This document shows positions 37,826 through 46,903 of a stretch of 58,605 bases of DNA, in pieces. The number at the start of each line of letters is the position of its first letter. Position 1 is the first letter of the stretch. The stretch is from Herbaspirillum sp. CF444 (GTDB taxonomy: Bacteria; Pseudomonadota; Gammaproteobacteria; Burkholderiales; Burkholderiaceae_D): assembly GCF_000282135.1 (NCBI RefSeq), contig NZ_AKJW01000023.1:1-58605 (forward strand), read 5' to 3'. The position numbers and the translations under genes are program-made. The notes under the pieces were generated by a model. That model did not search any database. It was not told where the DNA came from and saw only the letters and a program-made list of their open reading frames with translations.

Positions 37826-38362
37826 ATGAGCGCAGCTTTCCTGATCCTGGACGACAACGACGTATTTGCCGCGACCTTGGCGCGTTCGCTGTCGCGCAGA
37901 GGTTTCTCGGCAACGGTCGCGCATAGCGGCGAAGAGGCGATGAAAGCCGCTGCCGATACCGATTTTGCTTACGCCACGATCGATCTGCAGTTGCAGCAGG
38001 ATTCCGGCCTGCAGTGGATTGCGCCTTTGCGGCAGAAATTGCCGCATGCGCGCCTGCTGGTGCTGACCGGCTATGCAAGCATCGCAACCACGGTGCAGGC
38101 GATCAAGGCCGGCGCCGACAATTATCTGGCTAAACCTGCCAATCTCGACTCCATCCTCTCGGCGCTGGAACACAGCGCCAACGACGCCGGCGCAGACTTT
38201 ACCGATGCTGCAGCGCCCTTGTCGGTGGAGCGGCTCGAGTGGGAACACATCCAGCGCGTGCTGGCCGAGCATGAAGGCAACATCTCGTCGACGGCGCGCG
38301 CGCTCAACATGCATCGCCGCACCCTGCAGCGCAAGCTGGCCAAGCGTCCGGTCGCAAAGTAG
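37826..38362 (+). CDS. RegA/PrrA/ActR-type response regulator
   Basis: 178 residues. The receiver has acidic D9/D10, phosphoacceptor D53 (ATIDLQLQQ), VLTGYAS and LAKPAN. A short linker leads to a Fis-type helix-turn-helix (EWEHIQRVLAEHEGNISSTARALNMHRRTLQRKL). This small two-domain form is characteristic of RegA. Co-transcribed with the RegB-like sensor. Targets here unknown; the adjacent iron receptor is a possibility only. Confidence 0.9.
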   Translation: MSAAFLILDDNDVFAATLARSLSRRGFSATVAHSGEEAMKAAADTDFAYATIDLQLQQDSGLQWIAPLRQKLPHARLLVLTGYASIATTVQAIKAGADNYLAKPANLDSILSALEHSANDAGADFTDAAAPLSVERLEWEHIQRVLAEHEGNISSTARALNMHRRTLQRKLAKRPVAK

Positions 38363-38436
38363 GCGATCCGGCCATGGGGGGCATACCGGTCACACCGGTC
38401 GCGTCGGCATGACGATGGCGTAAAATAGCGCCCATC

Positions 38437-39216
38437 ATGTATATCGATTCCCACTGCCATATCAATTTCCCCGAACTCGTAGCGCGTCTGCCCGACATCC
38501 TCGGCAAGATGGTCGAGAACCGCGTCAGCCATGCGCTGTGCGTGTCGGTCAACCTGCCCGAGTTTCCCCAGGTGCTGGCGCTGGCGGAACAGCATCCGCA
38601 TATCTACGCTTCGGTCGGGGTGCATCCCGATTATGAAGACACGCCGGAGCCGACCGTCGAGCAACTGGTGGAACTGGCCGACCATCCGCGCATCGTCGCC
38701 ATCGGCGAAACCGGCCTCGACTACTATCGCCTGGAAGGCGACCTCGAATGGCAGCGCGAGCGTTTCCGCACGCATATCCGCGCCTCGCGCATCACGGGCA
38801 AGCCGTTGATCATCCACACCCGTTCGGCCTCGGAAGACACCATCCGCATCTTGCGCGAAGAGGGGGCCAGTCCGGCAGCCGGCGGTGTTGCCGGCGTCAT
38901 GCATTGCTTCACGGAGTCGCAGGAAGTTGCCGACGCCGCCATCGAGCTGGGGTTTTACATTTCATTTTCCGGCATCGTCACCTTCAAGAGCGCCAAGGCC
39001 TTGCAGGAAGTGGCGCGCACGATTCCGCTGGAACGCATGCTGATCGAAACCGATTCGCCTTACCTGGCGCCGGTGCCGTACCGTGGCAAGACCAATGAGC
39101 CGGGCCTGGTGCGCCATGTCGCAGAATTCATCGCCGACTTGCGTGGTATCCCGGTGGAAGACGTGGCGCGCCACACCACCGAAAATTTTTTCACCTTGTT
39201 CAAGATGGCCAAATGA
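38437..39216 (+). CDS. TatD-family metal-dependent hydrolase (YcfH-like)
   Basis: 259-residue TIM-barrel metal hydrolase/DNase: MYIDSHCHINF (metal HxH), SVGVHPDYED, IGETGLDYYR, PLIIHTRSASEDT, GVMHCFTES and LIETDSPYLAPVPYRGKTNEP. Usually directly after holB; here separated from it by 5 kb. Cytoplasmic. Starts 74 bp after the RegA-like gene. Confidence 0.92.
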   Translation: MYIDSHCHINFPELVARLPDILGKMVENRVSHALCVSVNLPEFPQVLALAEQHPHIYASVGVHPDYEDTPEPTVEQLVELADHPRIVAIGETGLDYYRLEGDLEWQRERFRTHIRASRITGKPLIIHTRSASEDTIRILREEGASPAAGGVAGVMHCFTESQEVADAAIELGFYISFSGIVTFKSAKALQEVARTIPLERMLIETDSPYLAPVPYRGKTNEPGLVRHVAEFIADLRGIPVEDVARHTTENFFTLFKMAK

Positions 39217-39226
39217 GAGTTGTCGC

Positions 39227-39910
39227 ATGCTGAAGCAGATCGTTGCCCGTTCCTTTTACCTTGCTTCGCTGGCGCTGGCCGCGTTGATGCCGCTGTCCGC
39301 GCAGGCCGGCTCCTATGAGGATTACATCACCGCCGTCAAAATGGACGCGCCGCGCGAATTGCAGGCGCTGATCAAGCGCGGCCTCGGCCCCAACGTGATT
39401 GAGCCGCAGCGCGGTTATTCGGCGCTGACCTTGTCCATTCGCGAAGATTCGATGAAAGCTTTCGACGTGCTGTTCAACACGCCAGGCATCGATCTTGAAG
39501 TCAAAGCCAAAAATGGCGATACCGCGCTGATGATCGCTGCGTTTTACGGCAATCAGCGCGTGGTGAAACTGTTGCTGGACAAGGAAGTCGAGGTTAACCG
39601 ACCCGGTTGGGCCGCCTTGCACTACGCCGCCATCAACGGCAATCCCAACATCATCAAGCAACTGCTGGATGCGTCCGCCTACATCGATGCCGAGTCGCCC
39701 GACGACAAGATGACGCCGATCATGCTGGCGGCAATGCGCGGCCGGACTGCCGCCGTCAGGCTGCTCAAGGAAGAGGGCGCCGACGTCACGCTGAAAAACG
39801 CCGACGGCATGACGGCCCTGGATCTGGCGCGCCGTTTCGACCAGAAGGAGGTCGTCGAAGAATTGACCGGTCAGCACACGCCGTGGTCGCTACAGAAGCC
39901 GGGGCAGTAA
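39227..39910 (+). CDS. Exported ankyrin-repeat protein
   Basis: 227 residues; signal peptide 1-25 (LMPLSAQAG). About four to five ankyrin repeats follow: GYSALTLSIREDSMKAFDVLF, GDTALMIAAFYGNQRVVKLLL, GWAALHYAAINGNPNIIKQLL, MTPIMLAAMRGRTAAVRLLK, MTALDLARRFDQKEVVEEL. Probably a periplasmic protein-interaction module. It starts 10 bp after tatD, so the two are likely co-transcribed. Partner unknown. Confidence 0.86.
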   Translation: MLKQIVARSFYLASLALAALMPLSAQAGSYEDYITAVKMDAPRELQALIKRGLGPNVIEPQRGYSALTLSIREDSMKAFDVLFNTPGIDLEVKAKNGDTALMIAAFYGNQRVVKLLLDKEVEVNRPGWAALHYAAINGNPNIIKQLLDASAYIDAESPDDKMTPIMLAAMRGRTAAVRLLKEEGADVTLKNADGMTALDLARRFDQKEVVEELTGQHTPWSLQKPGQ

Positions 39911-39937
39911 GGCGCATCAATAAGGATCGCTCAGCAA

Positions 39938-39980
39938 TAAAAAAATCCCGGCCACGTCTGACGTGAGCCGGGATTTTTTA
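39938..39980. terminator. Bidirectional terminator, ankyrin gene / lldD
   Basis: Stem ATCCCGGC-CACGT-CTG-ACGTG-A-GCCGGGAT with one bulged A, preceded by seven As and followed by six Ts, between convergent genes. Confidence 0.8.
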
Positions 39981-39994
39981 TAGCGAGGGTGATA

Positions 39995-41137
39995 TCAGCG
40001 ACGCGGAATCAGAATTTGCGGGCCGACATCCTTGATGTCCTTGGTGCCGGTCAGCGCCATGCTCACGTCCAGTTCCTTTTGCAGGATTTGCAGCATTTTT
40101 GTCACGCCTTCGCCGCCCATGGCGCCCAGGCTGTACAGGAAGGCGCGGCCGATCATGGTGCCCTTGGCGCCCAGTGCAGTGGCCTTCAGGATGTCCTGTC
40201 CGCTGCGGATGCCGCCGTCGAACCAGACTTCAATCTGGTCGCCGACCGCTTCGGCAATCGCAGGCAGCGCTTCGATCGAGGATATCGCACCGTCCAGCTG
40301 ACGGCCGCCGTGGTTGCTTACGACCAGCGCATCGGCGCCGGTTTGCGCAGCGATCCTGGCGTCTTCCACGTCGAGGATGCCTTTGAGGATCAGCTTGCCG
40401 CCCCATTGTTCCTTGATCCAGGCAACATCGTCCCAGTTCAGGGTCGGGTCGAACTGGCTGGCGGTCCATTGGCTCAATGTCTGGATACCGCTGCCGCCGC
40501 CGGTGATGTGGCCGGCCAGGTTGCCGAAGGTCTTGCGGCCGGTCAGCGCGCGCAGCGCCCAGCCCGGCTTGCTCGCCAGATCCATCAAGGTGTCCAGCGT
40601 CAGTTTCGGTGGCACCGACATGCCGTTTTTCAGATCCTTGTGGCGCTGGCCGAGGATCTGCAAGTCCAGCGTCAGCACCAGCGCCGAGCATTTCGCGGCC
40701 TTGGCGCGCTCGATCATCGACTTCACGAAACCGCGGTCGCGCATCACATAGAGCTGGAACCAGAACGGCTTGGTAGTGACGCTGGCAACGTCTTCGATCG
40801 AGCAGATGCTCATGGTCGACAGCGTGAAAGGGATGCCGAATTTTTCCGCTGCGATCGCGCCCAGCATTTCGCCGTTGGCCCATTGCATGCCGGTCAGGCC
40901 GGTCGGCGCAATCGCTACCGGCATGGTGACGTCGTGACCGATCATGGTGGTGCGGGTGGAGCGCTTGTCAACGTTGATGGCGACGCGCTGGCGCAGCTTC
41001 AGCGCGGCGAGGTCGTCGGTGTTGGCGCGATAGGTGCTCTCGGTATAGGAGCCGCTGTCGGCATAGTCGTAAAACGCCTTGGGTACCCGTTTTTTTGCCA
41101 GAACGCGCAAATCTTCGACACAGGTGATGACGGGCAT
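39995..41137 (-). CDS. lldD: FMN-dependent L-lactate dehydrogenase / alpha-hydroxy-acid oxidase
   Basis: 380-residue flavoenzyme: YYADSGSYTE-type FYDYADSGSYTE at the N-terminus, FMN-binding IAPTGLTGM and STMSICSIEDV, catalytic His in VVSNHGGRQLD, and FDGGIRSGQDILKA. Oxidises L-lactate to pyruvate, feeding quinone. Other alpha-hydroxy acids are possible substrates. No lldP or lldR neighbour. Interleaved inverted repeats lie ~35-75 bp upstream. Confidence 0.9.
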   Translation of the reverse strand: MPVITCVEDLRVLAKKRVPKAFYDYADSGSYTESTYRANTDDLAALKLRQRVAINVDKRSTRTTMIGHDVTMPVAIAPTGLTGMQWANGEMLGAIAAEKFGIPFTLSTMSICSIEDVASVTTKPFWFQLYVMRDRGFVKSMIERAKAAKCSALVLTLDLQILGQRHKDLKNGMSVPPKLTLDTLMDLASKPGWALRALTGRKTFGNLAGHITGGGSGIQTLSQWTASQFDPTLNWDDVAWIKEQWGGKLILKGILDVEDARIAAQTGADALVVSNHGGRQLDGAISSIEALPAIAEAVGDQIEVWFDGGIRSGQDILKATALGAKGTMIGRAFLYSLGAMGGEGVTKMLQILQKELDVSMALTGTKDIKDVGPQILIPRR

Positions 41138-41170
41138 GTTTATATTCTCCGAAAAATGGAATCCGTAAAG

Positions 41171-41210
41171 TCAAAATATTGATACGTGTTTGCTGAATTT
41201 TGACCGTATC
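41171..41210. promoter_or_regulatory. Interleaved inverted repeats upstream of lldD
   Basis: TCAAAAT (41171-41177) with ATTTTGA (41197-41203), and GATACG (41181-41186) with CGTATC (41205-41210). Candidate operator for a lactate-responsive or other regulator. Confidence 0.4.
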
Positions 41211-41301
41211 GTAGAACAAACAGGCTGGCCTTGGGGTGAATCCCTTTGGCGGCAAAGATGAAAAGTTTCGCTGAATTAAGTTGCGGCGGTGGCGTGGTTG
41301 C

Positions 41302-42648
41302 TTATAAAAACAGTTCAGCGGCCTTGATGCCGCTTTGCGCAGCGGCTTCCAGCGTGGCGGGGTAGTCGCCGGCAACATAGTCGCCGGCCAGCGCCAGCCC
41401 GGGCGGCATGGCGCTATTGTCCGGGCGCAACAGGCCCGGCATGCAGGAAAAGGTGGCGCGCTTTTCGGAGATGACCTTGCTCCACAGCGGTGTTGTCAAC
41501 AGCGGATTTCGTAACTGCTGTGCCAGTTGAATGGTAATACCTTCGGTCAGGGCCGCATGCCCCTGTGCGATGGCGTCGCCGGCGGCGCTGACCACGACGG
41601 CCAGCAGGCCGGCATCGGCGGAGGAGCTGTCGACGCTGAGCTGGCCGCGATCGAAGACGAATTGTCCCCACGCCGCTTGCTGCGGATTGTCCGGCAAGGC
41701 GTAGAACGGCTGATCGAGACGCACCTGCGCCGGGTATTGCAGATAGCAGGTGGTGATCGGTTCGTAGTCCAGGGCGCGCAGCGAGGCGGTGTCGCCGATT
41801 CCTTCCAGTAGATCGGCCGCGGCTTCCGGCCCGGTGGCAATAATGACGCCGTCGAACGACGCAGGCTGGTCGTTTTGTTTGAAGCGGATTTGCCAGCGTC
41901 CTTGCAACGACGTGATCGAATCAACGGTATGTCCGCAATGGACGTCGCCGCCATGTCGCCCGATGAACCTTGCCGCTTGTTGAGGAAACAGCGACGTCAG
42001 GTCAGTGCGCGGGATCAGCATGTCGGACGCCGCACGACGTGCACCCAGGCTGTCGCGCAGCACGTTCAGGAAGACCTGCGCGGAAGCACGCTGCGGCGGC
42101 GTGTTCAGTGCGGCGATGCAGAGCGGCGCCCACATCAGGCGGGTCAGGCGTTCGGTCTGTTCGTAGCGCTCCAGCAATTCGGCGACGCTGCAATCTTCAT
42201 GCAACTGCCAGCCCATCCAGCGCGCGGTGGTGGAAAAGCGCGCCAGCGCCATCTTGTCGTCGCGCGTCAGCCCTTTGGCCTTGATCAGCGCAAGCAGTAC
42301 GTGCAAGGGGGCGGGCAGGTGCGGCGCGACGAAATCCATGCCGTCGGTGTGGGCCGGATAGCGCATTTGCAAAGGCAGGCGCAGCAAGGTTTTGCCGGCA
42401 TCGATGCCGACGGTTTTCATCAGTTGCAACGTGGCGCGGTAGGCGCCGAGGAGAATGTGCTGGCCGTTGTCCAGTGTGCGGCCGTCGATCTCTACGCGAC
42501 GGGCGCGGCCGCCGAGGATGCGGCTGGCTTCGAACAGGCTGACGCGCCGTCCTGCCTGCGCCAGGCTGACGGCGGCGGTGCAGCCGGCCCAGCCGCCGCC
42601 GATGACGGCGATGTGATCACTGCTTTTTTTCTCAGGGGATGTTCCCAT
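41302..42648 (-). CDS. hpnE: Hydroxysqualene dehydroxylase
   Basis: 448-residue FAD-dependent amine-oxidase-like protein; Rossmann motif VIGGGWAGCTAAV (15-27), RILGGRAR, DNGQHILLGAY, and the C-terminal GLALAGDYVAGDYPATLEAAAQSG. HpnE reduces hydroxysqualene to squalene, the last of three steps from farnesyl diphosphate made by HpnC, HpnD and HpnE. Overlaps the upstream YxeA-like gene by 17 bp. No squalene-hopene cyclase gene is in this window. Confidence 0.92.
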   Translation of the reverse strand: MGTSPEKKSSDHIAVIGGGWAGCTAAVSLAQAGRRVSLFEASRILGGRARRVEIDGRTLDNGQHILLGAYRATLQLMKTVGIDAGKTLLRLPLQMRYPAHTDGMDFVAPHLPAPLHVLLALIKAKGLTRDDKMALARFSTTARWMGWQLHEDCSVAELLERYEQTERLTRLMWAPLCIAALNTPPQRASAQVFLNVLRDSLGARRAASDMLIPRTDLTSLFPQQAARFIGRHGGDVHCGHTVDSITSLQGRWQIRFKQNDQPASFDGVIIATGPEAAADLLEGIGDTASLRALDYEPITTCYLQYPAQVRLDQPFYALPDNPQQAAWGQFVFDRGQLSVDSSSADAGLLAVVVSAAGDAIAQGHAALTEGITIQLAQQLRNPLLTTPLWSKVISEKRATFSCMPGLLRPDNSAMPPGLALAGDYVAGDYPATLEAAAQSGIKAAELFL

Positions 42649-42991
42649 TCTTGATCCGGTCCGGTAATTCCTGTTGCGGCACTTCTTCCCAGGCCGTGAC
42701 CCGGCCGGTGGAAGAGACGTACAGCCGCAAATAGGTGTCGAGCGCCAATTGCTTGGCTGCCGTGAACGTCAGCGTCTTTTGCGCGCCGCTTTCTCCCACG
42801 GCCGGCAACTGGTATTCGTAGTGCTGTCCGGCATACGCGTCCGGCAATATCTTTTTGCCGGGATTGAGCACGTATACATAGAACTCGTCTTTGCCCAGGC
42901 GCTTGAGCAATTCCTTGAATCCCGGACTCATCAGCACGCAAGCGGCGAAAGCAACGCCCGCGAGCAAAGGTAGTACATAAATGCGTTTCAT
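42632..42991 (-). CDS. YxeA-like (DUF1093) exported protein
   Basis: 119 residues with a hydrophobic N-terminus (about 5-22; a cysteine at 18 could make it a lipoprotein). The C-terminal LRLYVSSTGRVTAWEEVPQQELPDRI pattern resembles YxeA/DUF1093 OB-fold proteins. Function unknown. Lies between hpnD and hpnE on the same strand and overlaps hpnE, so it is in the squalene operon. Confidence 0.62.
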   Translation of the reverse strand: MKRIYVLPLLAGVAFAACVLMSPGFKELLKRLGKDEFYVYVLNPGKKILPDAYAGQHYEYQLPAVGESGAQKTLTFTAAKQLALDTYLRLYVSSTGRVTAWEEVPQQELPDRIKNGNIP

Positions 42992-43077
42992 CTTCTGTCC
43001 GCCAATTTCGGAAAGTAAATTGACGTTTCGACAGAGCTAAAGTTCAGTCGTTCGGCGGGAAATACAGAGCGCGATTT

Positions 43078-43911
43078 TCAGCCGCGGATATATGTCTTCC
43101 ACGCCAGCCAGAGCTTGCGTATCGGCGTGAGCGAAATGCGCTGATTCAGGACGTGGAAGCCGTCGCGCTCGATTTCACTGAGCAGCGTGCGGTAGATCGC
43201 TGCCATCATCAGGCCGGGACGCTGGGCGCGGCGGTCCTGTTTCGGCAACAGTGCGAAGGCTTCGTCGTACACGCGCTGGGCACGCTCCACCTGAAAACGC
43301 ATGAGTTTCTCGAAGTTTTCGCTGTGCCTGCCATTGAGAATGTCGGCGGCAGTCACGTTGAATTGCTGTAATTCATTGACCGGCAGGTAGATGCGACCCT
43401 TGCGACCGTCTTCGCCGACGTCGCGGATGATGTTGGTCAGTTGAAAGGCCAGGCCGAGTTTTTCCGCAAACAGCAGCGTATCGCCTTGCGTGACGCCGAA
43501 AATGCTGGCCGACAAAATGCCCACCACGCTGGCGACGTGCCAGCAATAGCGTTGCAGGCCGGGGAAGTCGAGATAGCGGGTCTGATCCAGATCCATTTCC
43601 ATGCCGTCGATGATGGACTGCAGGTGTTCACCCTTGAGGCCGTAGGTCGCCACGTGCGGCTGCAGCGCCAGGGTGACCGGATGGCTGGGATTCCCGTTGA
43701 GCATTGCAGCAATTTCCTTGCGCCACCACATCAGCTTGGTGCGCGCCACGCCGGCGTCTTCGATTTCGTCGACGGTATCGTCCACTTCGCGGCAGAAGGC
43801 GTACAGTGCGGTAATGGCGCGCCGGCGCTCAGGCGGCAGGAACAAAAAACTGTAGTAAAAGCTGGAACCGCTTTGGGCAGCTTTTTGCTGGCAATATTCG
43901 TCAGGAGACAT
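43078..43911 (-). CDS. hpnD: Presqualene diphosphate synthase
   Basis: 277 residues from ATG 43911 (MSPDEYCQQKAAQSGSSFYY; a TTG 30 bp upstream is less likely). Trans-isoprenyl synthase fold with two Asp-rich metal sites: YAFCREVDDTVDE and NIIRDVGEDGRKGRIYLP. Condenses two farnesyl diphosphates to presqualene diphosphate. It is the first step, while HpnC, encoded 4 kb away, hydrates the product. Confidence 0.93.
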   Translation of the reverse strand: MSPDEYCQQKAAQSGSSFYYSFLFLPPERRRAITALYAFCREVDDTVDEIEDAGVARTKLMWWRKEIAAMLNGNPSHPVTLALQPHVATYGLKGEHLQSIIDGMEMDLDQTRYLDFPGLQRYCWHVASVVGILSASIFGVTQGDTLLFAEKLGLAFQLTNIIRDVGEDGRKGRIYLPVNELQQFNVTAADILNGRHSENFEKLMRFQVERAQRVYDEAFALLPKQDRRAQRPGLMMAAIYRTLLSEIERDGFHVLNQRISLTPIRKLWLAWKTYIRG

Positions 43912-44295
43912 GAAGTGGGATGGCGATGAAAGCGGGCGCAATGCGCGAAGCCGCTATGCTAGCCGACTGAGGGGCGAAGGGCAATCTGCTTTGCGCGCCG
44001 GGTGCGTTTTAAACGCCGAAAACAGCAGGGAAAGACCCCGATATATCTGGTTGCAGCAGTCGACTTTGTACATTAAGCTGAGGGCAAGCAGGCATGGCTG
44101 GCGGCAATGGCTTTCATCGCCGCGACGGTCATCCGGATGCTGTTGATAAAAACACAAAACAGAGGCGACGTCGCAACGACAAAGAACAGCGGAAAGACAA
44201 GAGGCCGGACCGGCGCAAGCTTCTCCACAAGAAGCCACCATCGGATGCGGCAGGGGTGAGCAGCTCATATTACAAGGCGAGGAGACTAATTCTTC
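43912..44295. other. 384-bp intergenic region, no gene recognised
   Basis: Holds the divergent starts of hpnD and the HDOD gene. A GCGACGTCGC palindrome (44165-44174) and a GAGGAG site just before the HDOD ATG are visible. An open frame at 44094-44402 encodes a very basic peptide overlapping the HDOD gene and is judged spurious. Confidence 0.5.
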
Positions 44296-45132
44296 ATGAA
44301 CAGATTGGAAGCTTTCAGAAGCATTGCAACGCAGGCCGGTCGCGGCGAACTGGTATTTCCCACCAACGTCAACGCCTCGATCAAACTGCAGCAAGCGCTT
44401 AACGATCCGAATTGCCATCTCGAAGCGGCTGCCAAGCTGGTGATGGCAGAGCCGCTGCTGTCGGCGCGTACCGTGGCGATCGCCAATTCGGCCGCCTACA
44501 ATCGCTCCGGCGGTGAAATCAACAACGTCCGCACGGCGGTCATGCGTCTCGGCTTCAAAACCCTCAATGCCATTACGACGGCGGTCATCGTGCGCCAGTT
44601 GGGACGCAACATCTCCGACCCGGAAATGCGCATCAAGGCGGCGCAACTGTGGGAACACACGGCCAACGTCGCCGCGCTGTCGCAGGTGATCGCATTGAAG
44701 CTGACGCGCCTGGATCCGGAAACCGCCATGTTCGCCGGCATCGTCCACGAAGTCGGCGGGTTTTACCTGCTGTCGCGCACCGATGAGTTCCCGGGACTGC
44801 TTGACGGCAATGCGGAGGACTGGGCGGAATACGGCGAGAAGATGATCGGCCGGGCCGTGCTGAAGAAGCTCGGCATTCCCGAGGCCGTCGTGGCGGCCGT
44901 GGAGTCCTTGTGGCATGGCATCCGCGTGTTGCCGCCGGAAACCCTGGGCGACGTGCTGTTGCTGGCCAAGGAGTTGTCGCCGGTGCCGTCGCCGTTCCGG
45001 AAGAGTTTGCTGGAAACGGGGCGTCCGGCCGATACCATCGTCGACGACTTCATCGGCGACGAATCGCTGCGCGATGTGCTGGAAGATTCGGCCGATGAGA
45101 TTCGTTCGTTGACCCAGGCTCTGCTGATCTGA
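44296..45132 (+). CDS. HDOD domain-containing protein
   Basis: 278 residues, essentially one HDOD domain (about 15-215): FPTNVNASIKLQQALND, AKLVMAEPLLSARTVAIANSAAYN, AVMRLGFKTLNAITTAVIVRQL, LWEHTANVAALSQVIA, MFAGIVHEVGGFYLL. HDOD domains resemble HD phosphohydrolases without the catalytic metal site and act in signalling scaffolds. No partner domain is fused. Probably regulates motility, stress or c-di-GMP circuits, but nothing here tells which. Confidence 0.85.
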   Translation: MNRLEAFRSIATQAGRGELVFPTNVNASIKLQQALNDPNCHLEAAAKLVMAEPLLSARTVAIANSAAYNRSGGEINNVRTAVMRLGFKTLNAITTAVIVRQLGRNISDPEMRIKAAQLWEHTANVAALSQVIALKLTRLDPETAMFAGIVHEVGGFYLLSRTDEFPGLLDGNAEDWAEYGEKMIGRAVLKKLGIPEAVVAAVESLWHGIRVLPPETLGDVLLLAKELSPVPSPFRKSLLETGRPADTIVDDFIGDESLRDVLEDSADEIRSLTQALLI

Positions 45133-45155
45133 CGCCATTCCGCGAGTTAGGAAAT

Positions 45156-45189
45156 AAAAAAGCAGCCGCTGATCCCGGCTGCTTTTTTA
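45156..45189. terminator. Bidirectional terminator, HDOD gene / dbpA
   Basis: AGCAGCCG / CGGCTGCT stem with flanking runs of As and Ts (AAAAAAGCAGCCG...CGGCTGCTTTTTTA). Confidence 0.8.
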
Positions 45190-45215
45190 TTGCGGTCCGT
45201 TGCGGGAAGGTCGCG

Positions 45216-46616
45216 TCAGGCGCTGCGCATCAATCGCATCTTGAAGTTGCGGCCCTTGATGTTGCCTTCGCTCAGGCGCGCATAAGCCTTCTCGGCGATG
45301 CGGTAGTCCAGCGCCACGTAGGTTGAAAACTCGAATACGTTGATCTTGCCGACTTGTTCCTTGGTCAGGCCGACATCGCCGGTCAGCGCACCCAGCAAGT
45401 CGCCCGGGCGCAATTTGTCTTTCTTGCCGCCCTGGATGCACAAGGTGCGCATCGGCGCGCGCAGCACCTTGTCTTCATTGGTGTCCAGCGCATTGAGGTC
45501 GAACCATTGCACCGGCGTTTTTTGATATTCCTCGATCAGCTTGACCCAGCGTTTTTCGGTCGGGATGCACAGGTTCAGCGCCAGGCCCTTGTCTTGTCCA
45601 CGCCCGGTGCGGCCGATACGGTGGATGTGGACTTCCGTGTCGCGGGTGACGTCGACGTTGATGACCGCGCTGAGGTTGGCGATGTCGAGGCCGCGCGCCG
45701 CGACGTCGGTGGCGACCAGCACTGAACAGCTTTGATTGGCGAACTGCACGAGGATCTCGTCGCGTTCGCGCTGTTCCAGGTCGCCGTACAAGGCCAGTGC
45801 GCTGAACCCCTGCGCGCGTAATTCTTCCGCCAGTTCGCGGCAGTGGATCTTGGTATTGCAGAACGCCAGCGTCGAGACCGGCTGATAGTGCTGGAGCAGG
45901 CGCGCGACGGCAAAATTGCGCTGCTCGGCCGAGACTTCGAAGAAACGCTGTTCGATTTTTTCACCGTCGTGCTGGGCTTCGACCTTGATCTCGACCGGTT
46001 CGTGCAGGAAGCGCGCGCTGGCCTTGCGGATGTCGTCAGGATAGGTCGCCGAAAACAGCAGGGTCTGGCGTCGCGCAGGGCAGGCGCTGACGATGCCTTC
46101 GATGTCTTCGTAAAAACCCATGTCGACCATGCGGTCGGCTTCGTCCAGCACCAGCGTCTGAACGGCTTTGAGGTTGATCGTGTCGCGGCCGATGTGGTCG
46201 CGGATGCGTCCGGGCGTGCCGACGACGATGTGGCAACCGTGTTCCAGCGACGCAATTTGCGGACGCATGGCGGTGCCGCCGCATAGCGTCAGGATCTTGA
46301 TGTTGTCGGTGAACCGCGCGAGGCGGCGCAATTCATTCGACACCTGATCGGCCAGCTCGCGCGTCGGGCAGATGACCAGTCCCTGGATCGCAAAATACGA
46401 AGGATTGAGCCGATGCAACATGGCGATGCCGAATGCCGCGGTTTTGCCGCTGCCGGTCTTGGCTTGCGCAATCAGGTCCCGTCCTTCCAGCGCGACGGGC
46501 AGGCTTTCCGCCTGGATCGCCGTCATCTCGCGATAGCCGAGCACGTCCAGATTGGCGAGCATGGCCGGCATGAGCGCCAGGCTCGAAAAAGGAAAGGAGG
46601 GCGTGGTGTTCACCAT
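45216..46616 (-). CDS. dbpA: ATP-dependent RNA helicase DbpA
   Basis: 466-residue DEAD-box helicase: AQAKTGSGKTAA (motif I), PTRELADQV, GGTAMRPQI, TPGRI, VLDEADRMVDMGF (motif II), FSATYP (III), VATDVAARGLDI, HRIGRTGRG (VI). The C-terminal RNA-binding domain (~390-466; LRPGDLLGALTGDVGLTKEQVGKINVFEFSTYVAL) is the DbpA type that recognises hairpin 92 of 23S rRNA in 50S assembly. Monocistronic. Confidence 0.94.
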   Translation of the reverse strand: MVNTTPSFPFSSLALMPAMLANLDVLGYREMTAIQAESLPVALEGRDLIAQAKTGSGKTAAFGIAMLHRLNPSYFAIQGLVICPTRELADQVSNELRRLARFTDNIKILTLCGGTAMRPQIASLEHGCHIVVGTPGRIRDHIGRDTINLKAVQTLVLDEADRMVDMGFYEDIEGIVSACPARRQTLLFSATYPDDIRKASARFLHEPVEIKVEAQHDGEKIEQRFFEVSAEQRNFAVARLLQHYQPVSTLAFCNTKIHCRELAEELRAQGFSALALYGDLEQRERDEILVQFANQSCSVLVATDVAARGLDIANLSAVINVDVTRDTEVHIHRIGRTGRGQDKGLALNLCIPTEKRWVKLIEEYQKTPVQWFDLNALDTNEDKVLRAPMRTLCIQGGKKDKLRPGDLLGALTGDVGLTKEQVGKINVFEFSTYVALDYRIAEKAYARLSEGNIKGRNFKMRLMRSA

Positions 46617-46769
46617 GATTGGACCTGAGCGCTAACGGAAGTGTGGGAAGTCTAACAGAGCGGCATCAGGAGCAGCCTGCGGTCTTGTCTGAGGCCGCCG
46701 GCGATGATCCGCTATAACGAAGAAGGTAAAACAAAAGGGCCTGCACGCTGTGCAAGCCCTTATGGTATC

Positions 46770-46846
<77 letters not shown>

Positions 46847-46859
46847 TCTGAGGGACCGA

Positions 46860-46888
46860 AGTCTACAGAGGAACAATTTGAATAGCAA
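46860..46888 (-). promoter_or_regulatory. Promoter of tRNA-fMet
   Basis: Minus strand TTGCTA (46888-46883), 17-bp spacer, TAGACT (46865-46860), ending 13 bases before the mature tRNA, with a GC-rich discriminator as in stringently controlled promoters. Confidence 0.6.
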
Positions 46889-46903
46889 GAGATCATTTTC
46901 ATT

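Noticed and set aside
44094..44402. Open frame for a basic 102-residue protein
   Set aside because: Overlaps the well-supported HDOD gene by over 100 bp, has no ribosome site and a composition typical of an out-of-frame reading.
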